The notes beneath the pieces are model-generated. The model did no database searches. It was not told the DNA's origin and saw nothing but the letters and a program-made list of their open reading frames with translations. Of a stretch of 64,000 nucleotides of DNA, positions 19,261 to 31,726 are shown in pieces. Origin of the DNA: Taxillus chinensis (Eukaryota; Streptophyta; Magnoliopsida; Santalales; Loranthaceae). Each line of letters starts with the position of its first letter. Position 1 is the stretch's first letter. The stretch is taken from positions 29,099,812-29,163,811 of the forward strand of contig CM042085.1 of NCBI GenBank assembly GCA_023512835.1, in the 5' to 3' direction. The translations under genes were made by a program, and so were the position numbers.

Positions 19261-21600
19261 AAGTGATCCGGTAGTGCATTCCAGAGATGCTCCTGAAAGA
19301 CAACAATTTACACTTTTGGTGCCCAAAGTTGTTTTGGGCGGTTAGAAGAACAGAGATAATGTCAACAGCTCCGGATTTGACTTTGCTAGGACTTCTAGCT
19401 CTCCAAGTTGACTTTAATTTGTTAGTTTCACCTGCTTCTTTTATTTGGGTTATCTTGGGAGAGACACTCCTTTGAGGTTTAGCTTTTGTTTTGCTCGAAG
19501 AACCCTTTTTATTGAACCGATCTTTATTGGTACGAATTTGATTACAAAGCCGGTTATCGGATAAACTCCAATATTCATAGTGATAGTGACCTATTTCCCT
19601 ACGGATGGAACAGACACTATAATGCGGAGTACAAACAGGGGATACGGTCTCTCTTAGATTTTGCGGACTTTCTACTCGTTCCCTTGTGGCCTAATCCATT
19701 GCCGACGCGCTCTTGGCCCTAGATGCATCAGCCTTAGCCTTTCCTTTCTTTTTGGGTGCTACGATTTTGGCTTTAATCGCAGCAGCCTTCCCCTTCATCA
19801 TTAGTTACGGTGCTACGTGCTTCGGGAAGTGCAAGAATGTCTTCAACTCCACAATCATAAACTATAGTGCCACCTGAAATGAAACCATCCAATGGTTTAG
19901 ACGTACTAACAGGATATAAGTTGGTTAGTTTTGGAGTGAAATCCGGAGGACACTCGGTAGCTTGAGCATTGGAGGTTGATGATTCGAGCCTAGGCCAGGT
20001 TTGACTCGAACATTATCCTGGATCAGTCCTAAATGAAGAGGCTATTTCCCCGGATTTAAGCCGCTTGCGATTTATTTCCTTTTCCTGTTCTAGTTCATTC
20101 TCAAGTCTTTTTACAATAACTTTCAGGCCTGAGAGATTGGTATTTAGCAGATGATTTTCAGCCCTTAGATCGTGATACCAAGCTTCTTTTCCTCCTGAAG
20201 TCAGCTATGTCTTTTTCAAGTCTAGCAATAGTAAATTCAAGACGTTTATTTTGACTTTCCATATCTTTGTACATTTGAGTAATTATTAGTCTCTCATTCT
20301 TTTCATGATCACGTTCAGTAACAAGAGATTCTATTTTACTCATGAGCTCAGAGATAGAAGGTACCTCAGATATTTGCCATGAGGCAACGTTCGGCTTAGG
20401 AGTTGGCTCATCATCCAAGGATTCCTCCTCTTCTTCCGAGCCACCGATGTACTTTGTCACGAACGCCTTCCTCTTGTTTTTGCCGTTGTCTAAGGTGGTA
20501 CGTCGAGGAGTAACCTTGTCACTTTTCTCTGCCGTCTTAGATTTAGATCTGCATTCCTTGGCCCAGGGACCAGGTTTCCCACAATTAAAGCATTCTTGGG
20601 AGCTCGACTCCGATCGTTCCTTCCTTTTGGATGATGAGGAGCCTCTTCTGAATCCTTTTCTACTTTTCCGAAAGAATCGTTCAAAGGATTTAACAAGAAG
20701 AGCTATTTCCTCTTCAGGTCCGAGTCGAATTCTCGACTCATCCGTATCATCCTCTTGATGATTCTTGGAGCATTCCGTAGCTTTGAGGGCTACCCCTTTT
20801 TCTTTCCAAGCTATTTTCTCATCACAATCGAGTGTATCTGAATCTAACCTCATGAGTCCGTAGCTCTCCGTATATTTCTTCAAGGCGAGACGGCCGCTTT
20901 TTGTCGGCTTGCATCCGGAGTCGCTTGGAGTAGTAGCGATCCGGCAAGGATCGAAAGAACTTGTCATTGATTTGAGATTGAGTGTAGTGTTCATTGACAA
21001 TTTTTAGCTCTAGAATGAGCTTGCCGAATCTCCAATAGATACTCTCAAGGGATTCGCCAGGTTTGTGATTGAAACTCTCAAAGTTCTATCCGAGAGCACA
21101 TATCACGTTTTTGCATCCGGGGACCGACTTCCCTCATAGAGGATTGTCGGTTTATCCCAAACAACTTTTACCGACGTGCAGCCCTGGACGTCCGTGAAAG
21201 CTCTCGGAATCCAAAGATGATGTAACGTAAGCCAGAGCCTTTTCGCTAGCGCACTGCCAGGCTCTTTCATCGTTGGTAAGTTCGGCATCCGTCTTTGGCC
21301 TTCTAACTCCATGTTCTCCGATAGTCATCGGAATTGGAATCTCCTGATGAAGACAGGGCCACATGAGATGGTCATGGCATACCATGAACATCTTCATGCG
21401 AGCTTTCCACTGGGAGAAAAGCTCGGTGTGAATTTGGGCGGTTTTGTCAGAGTAAAACCAGAACTCCGTGGTTGAGTAGTGGAGGCAGCAGCAGGTTGAG
21501 GTGGGTCGACGTTTTCACTGCTGCTTCGATTCGGGATGGGCTCTTGTGCACCTCCGGAGTTAAGGCGAGTGTTGAATAGCATACTGCTTTCTTCGGCCAT
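19261..21600 (-). pseudogene. gag: Sire-1 gag
   Basis: The likely start is ATG 21600 (MAEESS), 60 bp inside the primer site. The N-terminal 21600-21394 is Pro/Ser-rich and ends in FTLTKPPKF. After breaks near 21390-21000 a 280-residue frame (21000-20158) covers the later capsid, a basic stretch, a zinc knuckle and a coiled coil (ISELMSKIESLVTERDHEKN). The knuckle reads CFNCGKPGPWAKEC: the zinc-binding His is Pro (CCC at 20568-20566), so it should not bind zinc normally. A second degraded knuckle is near 19640-19590 (REIGHYHYE). The Gag is long, as in Sireviruses. Confidence 0.85.
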
Positions 21601-21643
21601 TGCTGAGAGTGAAAGAGTGGGATCTCTACTTAGAACAAATAGA

Positions 21644-21659
21644 ACTTGCTCTGATACCA
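21644..21659 (-). other. Primer binding site, Met-tRNA type (Sire-1)
   Basis: On the minus strand TGGTATCAGAGCAAGT lies two bases from the end of the 5' LTR (21662). Confidence 0.88.
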
Positions 21660-21661
21660 CT

Positions 21662-22996
21662 TGATGGTCCCTTGGAGCCTAGAGGGGGGTGAATAGGCTC
21701 TTATCCAAACTCTTTATATTCTCTTATGACACAAACACTTATCTAGTTAAGTGATAGAATCAACTAGGAAGATAACTAGATAGTGGAAGTATTTGTTTTA
21801 TTATCAAAAGATAAATACAACAAAATAGAAGGAAGACTCTTTTACGCTCTGTTTACAAAAGGATTCACACTCTAGCCTATATTATCTCTTTGAACTCTTG
21901 TGCATACACAGGATTTTCAGGCTCGCTCGCACACCCCTTTAAATATAAAAGTATAAATATTTATACAAAAATATTCTTAAAAGACAACCTTGGAACTTGT
22001 AGTTCCGAATGCGTTCAACACTAACTATTCCTCGGTAGTCTCTCTGCCTTGGCTCGCTGCGATTTGTGTAGCTCAAGATCTTGGGTTCGAAGAGTATAAG
22101 TGCCTTTGTGAGTTCCCAAATATAATTAAAGTTGTGTCCACATAACCGGGTGATCCACGTGTAAGATTCTTCAGGTTCTCAACAAGTTTGTCTTACATCG
22201 GGACACCACGAGCTGATAACCTTAAATGCGGTTAAGTTGAAAGGCATCTTCTTGGTCCGGTGTAATTTTCCTTACTCCGTAACTAATGAAGCTCGGAACC
22301 TTACTCCGTGTCGGTGGTTGCTTACTCCGTATCTATTTGATCTTGGAATCCTTAGTCCGTGTCGCGCTTCCTTACTCCGCATGTAAGTTCCTTACTCCGT
22401 ATGTAAGTTCCTTACTCCGTATGTAAGTTCCTTACTCCGTGTGAGTCTAAAGGATCGGATGGCTTACTCCGTACTAGCACATCCTTACTCCGCATCTAAG
22501 TTCCTTACTCCGTGCGAATAAGGACTTGGGTCCTTATTCCGCATCGATACTTTCTTACTCCGTGTGTATGAAAGACTCGGATGCCTTACTCCGTGTCTTC
22601 TTTACTTTAGTTCATTTGAGTGAAAGACTTAACTTTTTAGCTCTATGTTGACTCTTTTACTCCGTGCGACCTTGTAGACATTCTTACTCCACATTAGTTT
22701 GACTTAGTCCGTTTGAGGCATTAAGAGCAGATTCCGTAATCCGTAGCTTTTAAGTTCTTAGTCCGCACAAATGTTCCTTATTCCGTATGTATTGGTGACT
22801 TGGTTATTTACCAAGTGTTTGATGACACTCACTATTGTCTGGATCAGGATTATGTATCCTGTCCTTAGCTTTGCTCTCACGAGTGTATCTCCGGATTAAT
22901 AACATATCTTCGAATGATCAAAGAAACACAAAAGATCTTAAATCAAATTACATAGGGCTTTATTAACATTATCCAAATTCTGGACTTGATCCAACA
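21662..22996 (-). repeat. 5' LTR of Sire-1
   Basis: On the minus strand it starts TGTTGGATCAAG at 22996 and ends GGGACCATCA at 21662 (1335 bp). It matches the plus-strand LTR at 47132-48486. It contains a cluster of CGGAGTAA-type repeats. Flanking 22997-23001 (ATGCC) is one copy of the GGCAT duplication. Confidence 0.93.
22255..22770 (-). repeat. CGGAGTAAG repeat cluster in Sire-1 5' LTR
   Basis: On the plus strand TTACTCCG recurs about 13 times with variants (TTAGTCCG, TTATTCCG) at irregular spacing of roughly 20-40 bp. Three near-perfect tandem units CTTACTCCGTATGTAAGTTC lie at about 22371-22440. Confidence 0.85.
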
Positions 22997-23510
22997 ATGC
23001 CCCATAAATCAAAAATATCAACCGGAAGAATTCCGGTTAATGGCATCTCATTCTTCCTAGATAGACCACCTACCCTTTGACATCTATCACAGGTTTTGAT
23101 GTAGACATAGGTGTCTTTCACCATGTGAGGCCAATAGAAGCCACACCGCATGATCTTAGCCACGCTTTCTTGCACCCCAAAGTGGCCCCCACAATGTGAT
23201 GAATGACAATGGTATGTTATGTCATCTATCTCCTCCTCAAGGACACACCTTCTAATTATTTGGTCTGGACACCTCCTATAGAGAATAGGGTCTTCCCAAA
23301 TGTATTTCTTAGCATCCACTACCAACCTCTTTCGTCGATAGTAGTCCAATTGCTTGGGTATAAACCCAGGTGGCTAAATAGTTTTCTATATCAACAAACC
23401 AAGGAAGCTGGTGCACCTCAAACAACTTCTCATCAGGAAAGTCATCTACAATGGGTAGAGACTTAGGTGCATTCTCCACACAGGAGAGGTGGTCAGCCAC
23501 GGAATTTAGG
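22997..23510 (-). pseudogene. pol: Athila-1 integrase, N-terminal half
   Basis: The frame 23349-22997 encodes the integrase zinc domain with intact HHCC: the His pair in YHCHSSHCGGHFG, then CDRCQRVG. It ends within NEMPLTGILPVDIFDLWG, just before the first catalytic Asp. Sire-1 interrupts the codon after this point. The matching continuation (GIDFIG) is at 48487 on the plus strand, and the shared 5 bp GGCAT proves they were one gene. 23500-23309 is the RNase H to integrase linker (MADHLSCVE). Confidence 0.93.
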
Positions 23511-24816
23511 GCTCCCTTTGTGTCTCTAATTTCAAGATCAAATTCCGAAGAAAAGGAGTACCCACCTAATCAAGCGTGGCTTAGCTTCCTTTTTAGCAAA
23601 TAAATATTTCAAAGCTGCATGATCGGTATAACAATTACTTTAGACCCAAAAAGGTAGGGTCTAAATTTGTTGCAACCATAAACCACGGCCAGGGACTCTT
23701 TTTCGGTGGTGGTGTAGTTCTATTGAGCATCATCTAAGGTCTTACTAGCATAGTAAATGACCCTAAACACCTTATCACATCTTTGCCCTAAGACTACCCC
23801 CACATCATAATCACTTGCGTCACACATTAGCTCAAAAGGCCGAGCCCGTCTGGTGTGACTATAATCGGTGCGATGACTAACTTACCCTTGAGGATGTTGA
23901 AAACTTCTAAGCAATCTGCATTGAACTCAAAGCTTGTGCCCTTCTCTAACAGCCTACTCATGGGTTTTGCAATTTTAGAGAAGTCCTTAATGAATCTCCT
24001 ATAAAAGCCAGGCATGGCTAAGGGCAAAGTCTCGGTAGTGGAGATTTTTGCCTTGTCCACCTCCAAACCTTGTGAAGACACCTTGTGCCCTAGAACTATC
24101 CCCTCGGTTACCATAAAATGGCATTATTCCTAATTTAGGACTAGTTCCTTCTCCTCACATCTTTCTAAGACCACATCTAAATTTTTCAAACACCGTTGGT
24201 AGGAGGAACCAAACACCGAAAAGTCATCCATGAAAACCTTCATGATCTCCTCCACCAGGCCCTGGAAAATGGCCATCATGCACCTTTGAAAGGTGGCAGG
24301 TGCATTGCATGGCCCAAATGGCATCCTCCTAAAAGCAAAGGTGCCAAAGGGGCACGTGAAAGTGGTGTTTTCTTGGTCTTCGGGTTTAACCATGATCTGA
24401 TTATACCCGGAGTATCCATCTAAAAAGCAAGTAGTGACTATAGCCACTAACCTATCCAACATCTTGGTCAATGAAAGGAAGGGGAAAGTGATCCTTCCTG
24501 GTGGCCTTATTCAGCTTCCTATAGTCAACACACTCTCTCCATCCCGTCACGATCCGAGATGGGATCAATTCATTCTTCTCATTTTTAATCACTATCATAC
24601 CTCCTTTCTTGGGCACAACATGCAACGGACTCACCGACTCACTATCTCGAAATAGCATAAATTATACCCACTTTTTTCCATTTTAGAATTTCTTTTCTTA
24701 CTACTTCTTTCATGGCAGGGTTTAATCTTCTTTGTCTTTCGAGTTGTGGGTTTAAAGTCATCATTCATTAGAATTTTGTGCATACAAATCCCTGGACTTA
24801 CCCCTAATGTCTTCAA
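23511..24816 (-). pseudogene. pol: Athila-1 reverse transcriptase and RNase H
   Basis: RT begins with LGVSPGICMHKILM (24807 on) and SPLHVVPKKGGM, then VDYRKLNKATRKDHFPLPF and the catalytic FMDDFSVFG with the two Asp at 24228-24223. FMDDFSVFG is typical of Athila. The thumb (GHKVSSQGLEVDKAKI) and RNase H follow; MCDASDYDVG near 23825 holds the first RNase H Asp and TEKESLAVVY near 23706 the Glu. Frame changes occur at about 24640, 24460, 24120 and 23825, and stops occur inside RNase H. Confidence 0.92.
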
Positions 24817-25837
24817 TGTTCCACCCTAGGGCCTTTTGTGTTTCCTAAGGATTTCTAGCAGTTGAGTGCACTCTACATCATTTAAATTAGCAACAACTAT
24901 AATTAGAAATTTATTTGTAGAGTCTAGAAATTCATACCTTAGGTGTTCAAGCAGTTCCTTCGTTCCGGAGCTGGAGGTATGTCCTCTTCCTTCTCCTCCT
25001 TAGCTGTCAAGTCCACTTCTTCATCTTGTTGAGCTTCTATAAGCCGGAGCACGCCATCATTTGCTGTGGTAATTTCTTCTGCCAAAAAGTCTTCCACCAA
25101 CTCCTCAAAATCTTCAACCCATAGGCAGTCCTCCTCCTCTTGACCTTGTAAAGCCTTCCCCATATGGAAGACTAAGGTCTCTTCATTAATTCTCAGAGTC
25201 AGTTGCCCTTGAGCCACATCTATCGGTGCACACCCTATTCGAGAAATGGTCTTCCAAGGAGGAGCCGAACTCCTCTATCTTTTTCCATTTCCAAAACTAC
25301 AAAGTCTGCTGGAAAAATGAAGGAGCCCACCTTAACTAGCACATCTTCAATGATTCCTTCAGGTCTTCCAGTGGACCGGTCCACAAACTGCAATGAGATG
25401 GAAGTTGGCTTCACTCTTGTGAGCCTAAGCTGCTTGTATAGAGAAAAGGAGATCAAGTTGATACTAGCCCCTAAATCACAAAGGGCCTGCTGCTGCGGCG
25501 CATTTCCAATCACACAAGGGAGGTTAAAACTGCCCGGATCTTTATGCTTGATGGGCAAATTCCTTTGGACAACACTACTTACCTCGTTTGTGACAGCTAC
25601 CATCTCATGGTCCCCATACCTTCTCTTCTTCTTCACAAAATCTTTAATGTATTTTCTATACCTGGGCATCTGCTCCAAAACTTCCACAAATGGGATATTA
25701 ATTTCAAGCCGCTTGAATAAACTCAGGAAGCGCTCATACTCTTCCTCAACCCTTTGATTTCTTAACCGGCGAGGAAATGGCATGGTAGGCCTTAGCTCTT
25801 TCGACCTTTGTTCTTCAACTTGTCCGCTTTTAGTCAA
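24817..25837 (-). pseudogene. pol: Athila-1 protease and linker to RT
   Basis: The frame 25837-25235 is open for 200 codons. After a Lys/Arg-rich Gag-end segment (RYRKYIKDFVKKKRRYG) it reads LPCVIGNAPQQQALC and the protease motif DLGASINL (Asp at 25477-25475). Athila proteases have DLGAS where others have DTGAS or DSGAS. LLLGRPFLE closes the domain. The linker 25217-24939 is acidic (EELVEDFLAEE and KEEKEEDIPPAPE). A frameshift lies near 25225. Confidence 0.9.
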
Positions 25838-25857
25838 CTATTGGTCCTTCTTTTCTT

Positions 25858-27467
25858 CTACCTTTTCTTCTTCATTATCGAATTTTCCTTGGTCATCACT
25901 TCCAAGGGTCTGCTTTGTTCTTCCGATTTGGCTCTCTTCTTAGGCTCTTCGGTTTCCTTCAATGCTTTCCCACTCCTTAAAGTGATAGCCTTGCAACTCT
26001 CCTTGGGGTTCACTTCAGTGTCACTTGGAAAAGATTTAGTTGAAACTCCTTGATTTGCATTCCGTGCCATACTTACGAGCAGCTTTTTCATATTCTTCAT
26101 TGAAGATTCCATGCTGCCTACCATTTCCTCCAAATCACCCATCTTCCTTTTAGCTGTCTCATCCTCATTCAGATATGTTCTTCCTCTTTGTTGTTGAGGC
26201 CGAGGCCGTTGTTGCTCGAATCCCGGAGGTGGATGTAAATAATTATCGATGGCATACGGATTTTCCTTCATCCCTGGGGCACATATTTATACCGAACCGA
26301 TGTATCTCCCCCTCGGTTCTCGGTTCTTCGATATGCTTGAGATTGTTGTTGGTTGTGATTGTACCCTTGTCCTTGTTGTTGAGGATAATATTGCTGCTTC
26401 TGGTACAAGCCTTTCCCTCCAACATAATTTGCTTCTTCAGCTCCACTCCATCCTTGCTCAACTACTGGTGAGGCTTGTTGTGATCCTCCGACTTTAAGAG
26501 CCAACACTTCTATGCTTTTCACTAAAGCTTGGATCTGGTCTTGCATATCGTTGGAAGAATTGTTAATCGAAGCTATTTTCTCCCTTGGCCTTGAAGTCCG
26601 TACATTCGACCACTGCCAATCAGCCAAAGACAGTCTCTCCAAGAGTTCAACTGCAAAGATCAGGCTCTAGATTCATTAAACATCCTCCAAAGCATTGCAT
26701 TCACCTTATCTTGTGAGTGAGACTGAAGACTAGTGTAGAAAGATTCAATTTGAATCCATTGGGGTCTTCCATGGTCAGGGCATCTTCTTATCAAATCTTT
26801 AAAGCGCTCCCAAGCCTCATGAAGAGTCTCCATCTCATCTTGCCTGAATCTGCTGATTTCCCCTCTCGAGCTGGATCACCTTGGAAGGACGAAAGTATTT
26901 AGACATGAATTTAGTCTCGCATCTCCTCCCAAGTATTTATTGAACCTTCTGGTGAACCGTTAAACCACCCAAGAGCTCTATGCCTTAAGGAGAAAGGGAA
27001 AAGCCTTATCTTTATTGCCTCCTCCGAGACATTGTTGATCTTTATGGTGTCACACATCCTGGTAGAACCTCATCAAATGCCTGGTGTGGATCATCCACTC
27101 TTTGTTCCTCCAAAAACATTGTTGCTCACCATATTAATTAATGCCGGCTTCAACTCAAAACTATTTTCTTGAACTATTGTTTGCCTAATCCCCAGAATAA
27201 TGGTCCGACATCATCGGTCTCGCGTAGTCTAAGAAGGTTCCGGGCATAAACCTATTACCCTCTTCTTTTAGATATTGGCCATTGTAATTGGCCCCTCCTT
27301 GTGGTGCACCACCATCAGGCCTTAAATCTGCTATCAATTCACCTACGAATGCTCTAAGCCTTGCGGTGCTTCTTCAGCCTCTCGTCTTGCTTCCCTAGCT
27401 GCCCTACGACAAGCTCGAACAACCTTTCAGGTTCCCGATTAAATGGTATAAGCTCCCCTCTTGGCAT
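25858..27467 (-). pseudogene. gag: Athila-1 gag
   Basis: The probable start is ATG 27467 (MPRGELIPFN). The N-terminal half is badly broken. The capsid block ETLHEAWERFKDLIRRCPDHG is readable near 26840-26770. The frame 26642-26268 is Gln/Tyr-rich with a helical stretch. The frame 26271-25858 has a coiled coil (LEEMVGSMESSMKNMKKLLV) and the lineage signature CKAITLRSGKALKE. No canonical CCHC knuckle is visible. Athila-2 keeps only the last third of this gene. Confidence 0.85.
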
Positions 27468-27667
27468 GCACAACTAGGAATTATCGCAAATACGCTGTGA
27501 ACGTTCCTGTAAGAAAACAAGAACACACCCAGGACTCCGGAACAATTCAAAAATAAATAAAAACTAAAGAAAAATAAGCACCAAGATCGAATTCGAGACA
27601 ATTTCATTCAATGTTGATTTTCTAAAGCTAGTCAACCGTCGAATTCCCCTGGTAGCAGCGCCAATTT
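27468..27667 (-). other. Athila-1 leader and Asp-tRNA primer site
   Basis: The primer site on the minus strand is TGGCGCTGCTACCAGGGGA (27663-27645), a slightly changed version of TGGCGCCGTTGCCGGGGA seen in Athila-2. This Asp-tRNA type site is the one known for Athila/Calypso elements. The leader before gag is non-coding. Confidence 0.85.
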
Positions 27668-29164
27668 GACGAACGTGGATTTATAACGTCACCCTAAAAG
27701 AGTTAAACTAATGTCGTTTAAATCCCTTCTCCAAAAATTATTAATTTCCTTAGTTAATGCTAAATAGAATAACGATAAGAAAAGGGGTCGATCCCACAGA
27801 GATTACCAGGTTATCTAGCTTTTAAACTCAAACCACCAAATTATTCTTGCTTCAAATAAAGTCTTGGCAAATAAATTTTGTTCTCTTCAAAGACTTAAAT
27901 TATATCTACCTAAATCTGAATTGTAATGGAAACAACTAGAAAACGTTGAAGTTTTAAATCAAGGATTAAGGCATCTAGGATCACAATTTCACCTCCCTAT
28001 GTTATTTCTATTGAATCACGATTATTGGGATTGTTTCATTGAAAACATGCTAAATATGAGCCAAGGTACTACAATGGTCATTGTCAGGTCCTTTTAAGTG
28101 TTATATGCCTGAATGGTCATCAAAACATAAACATGCAAAGCCAATAAATCATACTTGTAAAAGGATAATGATCACACCAATTACAAATAAGTTATGAATC
28201 TCAATCTGCCCCAGACTAGGGCTAAGAATCCTAGGTGTATACTTCCTAGAGATAGAAGAATAAGAACAGATTCATAAAACATGTAAAACTCAATCATCCA
28301 AACCCAATATCCATAAATTCAGCCCCAAGAACAAGGGGGCTACATTGCTCCCCTAGATTAAAAGACTACTCACGCATGATTACAAGAAAACACTAACAAG
28401 AAAAACTCAACATCTTCTTCTAATCACCCACGCAGCAGAGCTTCAATTCAAGTTCCCAAAATCACGGCTGCTCCCTAGGTTTCCTTCAAAAACGTGAAAC
28501 CCTGCAAAAATCTCCAAAAAACGTCCAGCCTCTTAACGTGTTGTGAAGCCTCTTTATATATCTCGTTGGATGGGCCTAAATGCTGTATTATAACGTGTAC
28601 CCTAGACCATCTGTCACAACTTATCAAAACGACGTAGTTTTGATAAGTGACACTTCCAACATTAAAATCTCTCAATCTAAGCACCATATGAACAAGGTCC
28701 TTTAGGAAAGAATGATCAGCATAACAAAACGACCGAATCGGTGCAAAAATATGGCCGCACGCCAATTTGAACGTCATATTCCCAATTGGCGTGCAACTCC
28801 AAATTAGGTGAAATTCTTCCCCAAGCTTCCTTGCATCATGTAGAAGGCTGATATGCGAGAATATGCTTGCACGCAAATTGGTCCAATTGGCGTTCAAGGC
28901 CTTTGGCTCTGAAACTTCTGTGGAAGGTAAAGGACATCATTCCGAGAAACTTTAGTTACGCACGCCAATTAATTTGAGGCCATCTACTTGGTCAAAATTA
29001 ATCTCCAAAACCTGACAAAACAGCTAAAAGCGCATGTATATGCAAATAACATCTTCGTAGGGGTTAGAGCAAATATAAATGAAATATGATACAATAAGGC
29101 TCTAATCATGCTCTTAAACACCCCTAAATAGGCAATAGAATAACGGCATAAATGCACGTTATCA
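27668..29164 (-). repeat. 5' LTR of Athila-1
   Basis: On the minus strand it starts TGATAACGTGCATTTATGCC at 29164 and ends ACGTTCGTC at 27668 (1497 bp). It matches 54054-55544. U3 has the shared module with a GCCAATTGG-type hairpin near 28870-28890, a box with arms TTATCAAAAC/GTTTTGATAA at about 28621-28650, and a TATA-like TATATAAAG near 28560. The coding-like frame 28897-28475 is inside this LTR and is not a gene. Confidence 0.92.
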
Positions 29165-31726
29165 CACTCACAGTCACAAGGGAATCCCTTGCCTCCAGGA
29201 CATACTCCACCTCATGAACCACTAACTCCGTTACACCAACCATCACGTTCTATCTTAACACACCAACAAAACACTCAAATGGACCAAGAAATACTCAGGC
29301 TTTACCCTCGGCTTAATGTGATCACTGCAATTTCTCCGGGTAGGCACAGGAAACAAGGCATGCAAACTCCCGATTCGGGACTTTCGCATAGGTCCCAAAC
29401 ACACCAACACCTTGATGGCGTGAACTATCTCACTAACCGCGTGATACCGCACATGAAAGGTTCCAAGAGCACAGATGCAGGTCATCCTCCTACCAGCACT
29501 ACTCTAAAACATGCACCTTTGTGACATCCGCACGACATAAACCTCTCCCCAAGGAGTAGACTAATACCCCTTCCAAGCAAAAACGCCAACCGACTCAATT
29601 CTGGGAATTAAACAACCTTTTTCCCAACTTACCAACATTTTAATAATACCAGGACAAGGAATAATATAAACAACATCACTTCTAACACTCTTCCTCATCC
29701 CCACACCACAATTACTATACCAATACACCATGCCTCATCCTTCTATACGCATATGTGTCGTAACACCCACACGTAGCAACTCCGCTATATACCTTTACCA
29801 CTTATGCAACACATACAACAACACAATGCCACATTTTCTGCACATTCTCAACACATGCAACAAAACACAAGACACCTGACGAGTAGAATGTACCAGGTTT
29901 TACACCTTTTCCTCTCCTTTAAACCCACTTCCCACAATATTTTAACCAAAGGAATGGCCCTACCATGCAAAAGCACACTTGCAGTCCCTAGAGAAATGTT
30001 TTCCAGATGTGGGTAAAAGGCCCGAACGAGGCCTACCAAATCTCACTTGCTTACCTTTTTACCAATTGGATGCACCCGACACGACCCTTGAAACCCACTC
30101 ACACCGATAGCTAAGCTCCGGAACACTTCACATTTTATACATGTGTATACCCATTTCACAACATATTCTAGGAACATTACTCAAGGTCTTTCACACACCA
30201 CAAACATGACACATGGCCACTGCTTGACCAACCGAGAACCCGAACACCTATATAGTTACTAACCAAAACTTGCAATGACCTCTCTAGCCAGCAAGATAAC
30301 ACCTCAAGGACTCAAGGAGCGAGCTATACTAGGCTGCGATGCCCTCCTTCGACCCCAATGCTTCAAAAGGTAACCTTAAGAATACCCTTTCCAAGTAGTA
30401 CTCCAACACATACATCTATCCCACATAAGAATATATTTCTATTATTCAAGGTTGCCATGGAGGGGTCACACGTTACCCACAAGCCATCACCTCACGCCTC
30501 AAGCTCTACTAGCTAACAAAAGGTAGCCTACAAGGTTTGATTACTTTAAATTTTCATAGGTGCCAAAGTTGAATGCCACTCACATATAAAATCAACACCC
30601 AAATGTTTATAAGTTACTTATTATTCTTATAGTGTTATAAATATATATATATATTCATTTTACTTTTTTTTAACAGGTCTCCAACCACATTCATTTGAAA
30701 TAGTAACCCAAATGATCTCCTAAGCTTTACTTAACATAAAATGGTGACTCAAAAGCCCTCCCAGAGAACATACCCCACTATCACAAGAGTTAGCAATAAA
30801 AGGTTCACCCAGCCTCACATAAACTAGTACGAGACTCAACCGATCATTATCTTTAAAGGAGCATGATACCACCAATAAAAATGAAATCTTAACACACGAG
30901 AATTGAAATCGTACCCCTGACTAAGGATAGTTCAGCCATGCTCTCCTACTGTCCTCACTAGGAAGTCCTCGGCCCCATGCCTTGCTTGCTGCGCCAGTCC
31001 TCTAGCACCATGCCTCGCTTTACCAAAACAGATTGTCTGGAGATGTCCTATTTTTTTTTCACGAGATGCGACACTAGTCACGCTCCTGCTACACCCTCTT
31101 TTCCAATGTCCCGGTTGTCCACAGAAAGAATAACCCTTTGGGAAACTAGCCTCACATGGATTTGTTGAGGGTTGACCCCCGTCTCGACACTTGTGGCCAT
31201 CCTCCGGTTGCCCCCTTTGCCTCTTTGGTCCTTTCTGCTAATTAGGATAATAATGCTTTAGTTGATCTTCATCCAAGCTCCCCCAAATGATGTGGCTTGA
31301 CAGCTCTCGACGTGCCTCGCTCTTAATTAGTTATTGAATCTTCATCCGTCATTTTTGGCATAGTCAGGTCTAAAATGCCAACCTCTGCCATGTTTAAATC
31401 AGTACTTACAGCCTGCAGCTCTCCTACTTGCCCAGCCTGGGTGGTGGGCTGTTGTGTCTTACGGGTCATAGTTTTTCGGAGGTTGGGTACACGAGGAGGT
31501 AGCGCTCTAGGTTAACACTCGACGATCTCAATACCATTACCGACTAGGCCTTTTGAACCATAACTAATCTCAACACACGCATTATCACCACACGGATTCA
31601 CGATTCACATTTCATAGACTATACAAGTTTATACCTTCACATTGAACATATCATTTATACTTAAGTGAATATCTCATCGTTTCGAACACCACATCGCTTA
31701 TTCCACACAATACCATACAAAGGCTC
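29165..31726 (-). mobile_element. Tekay-3 remnant: leader, decayed gag and unclassified sequence
   Basis: This continues the element whose 5' LTR is at 38728-40754; Athila-2 (31727-38273) splits them, with duplication GGCTC at 31722-31726 and 38274-38278. On the minus strand 31721-31470 is leader and 31469-30950 is gag. From 30950 to 29170 I find no convincing frame; it includes an AT repeat at about 30645-30657 and a purine-rich tract before TGTCACAAAGG near 29520, which could mark an old LTR start. The end at 29165 is the Athila-1 insertion point. Confidence 0.6.
30950..31469 (-). pseudogene. gag: Tekay-3 gag remnant with zinc knuckle
   Basis: On the minus strand, ATG 31469 begins MTRKTQQPTT, in the position of the chromovirus gag start. 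Only about 350 bases later a knuckle-like block YSFCGQPGHWKRGC appears (about 31140-31091), so most of the capsid is deleted. The first knuckle Cys has become Tyr (TAT). The sequence is clearly more diverged from Tekay-1, -2 and -4 than they are from each other. Confidence 0.65.

Larger units (their letters stand above)
13341..22996 (-). mobile_element. Sire-1 5' half: Sirevirus-type Ty1/copia element, inverted
   Basis: On the minus strand it contains 5' LTR (22996-21662), Met-tRNA primer site, gag, protease, integrase and reverse transcriptase up to the Tekay-2 insertion. A solo LTR (14775-17993) is nested in it. The 3' half lies on the plus strand at 41931-48486. The element sits in the integrase of Athila-1 with duplication GGCAT (22997-23001 as ATGCC, and 48487-48491). 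The env-like ORF in the 3' half supports the Sirevirus assignment. Confidence 0.9.
22997..29164 (-). mobile_element. Athila-1 5' half: Athila-type Ty3/gypsy element, inverted
   Basis: On the minus strand it contains 5' LTR (29164-27668), Asp-tRNA primer site, gag with the lineage motif CKAITLRSGK, protease with DLGAS, RT with FMDD, RNase H and the first half of integrase. It is cut at 22997 by Sire-1. The 3' half is on the plus strand at 48487-55544. The outer duplication is GAGTG (CACTC at 29165-29169; GAGTG at 55545-55549). Confidence 0.92.

Noticed and set aside
28475..28897. 140-codon frame, with similar frames at 54280-54735 and 37916-38230
   Set aside because: They lie in the U3 of Athila or related LTRs; conserved because the LTR is repeated, with no codon pattern.
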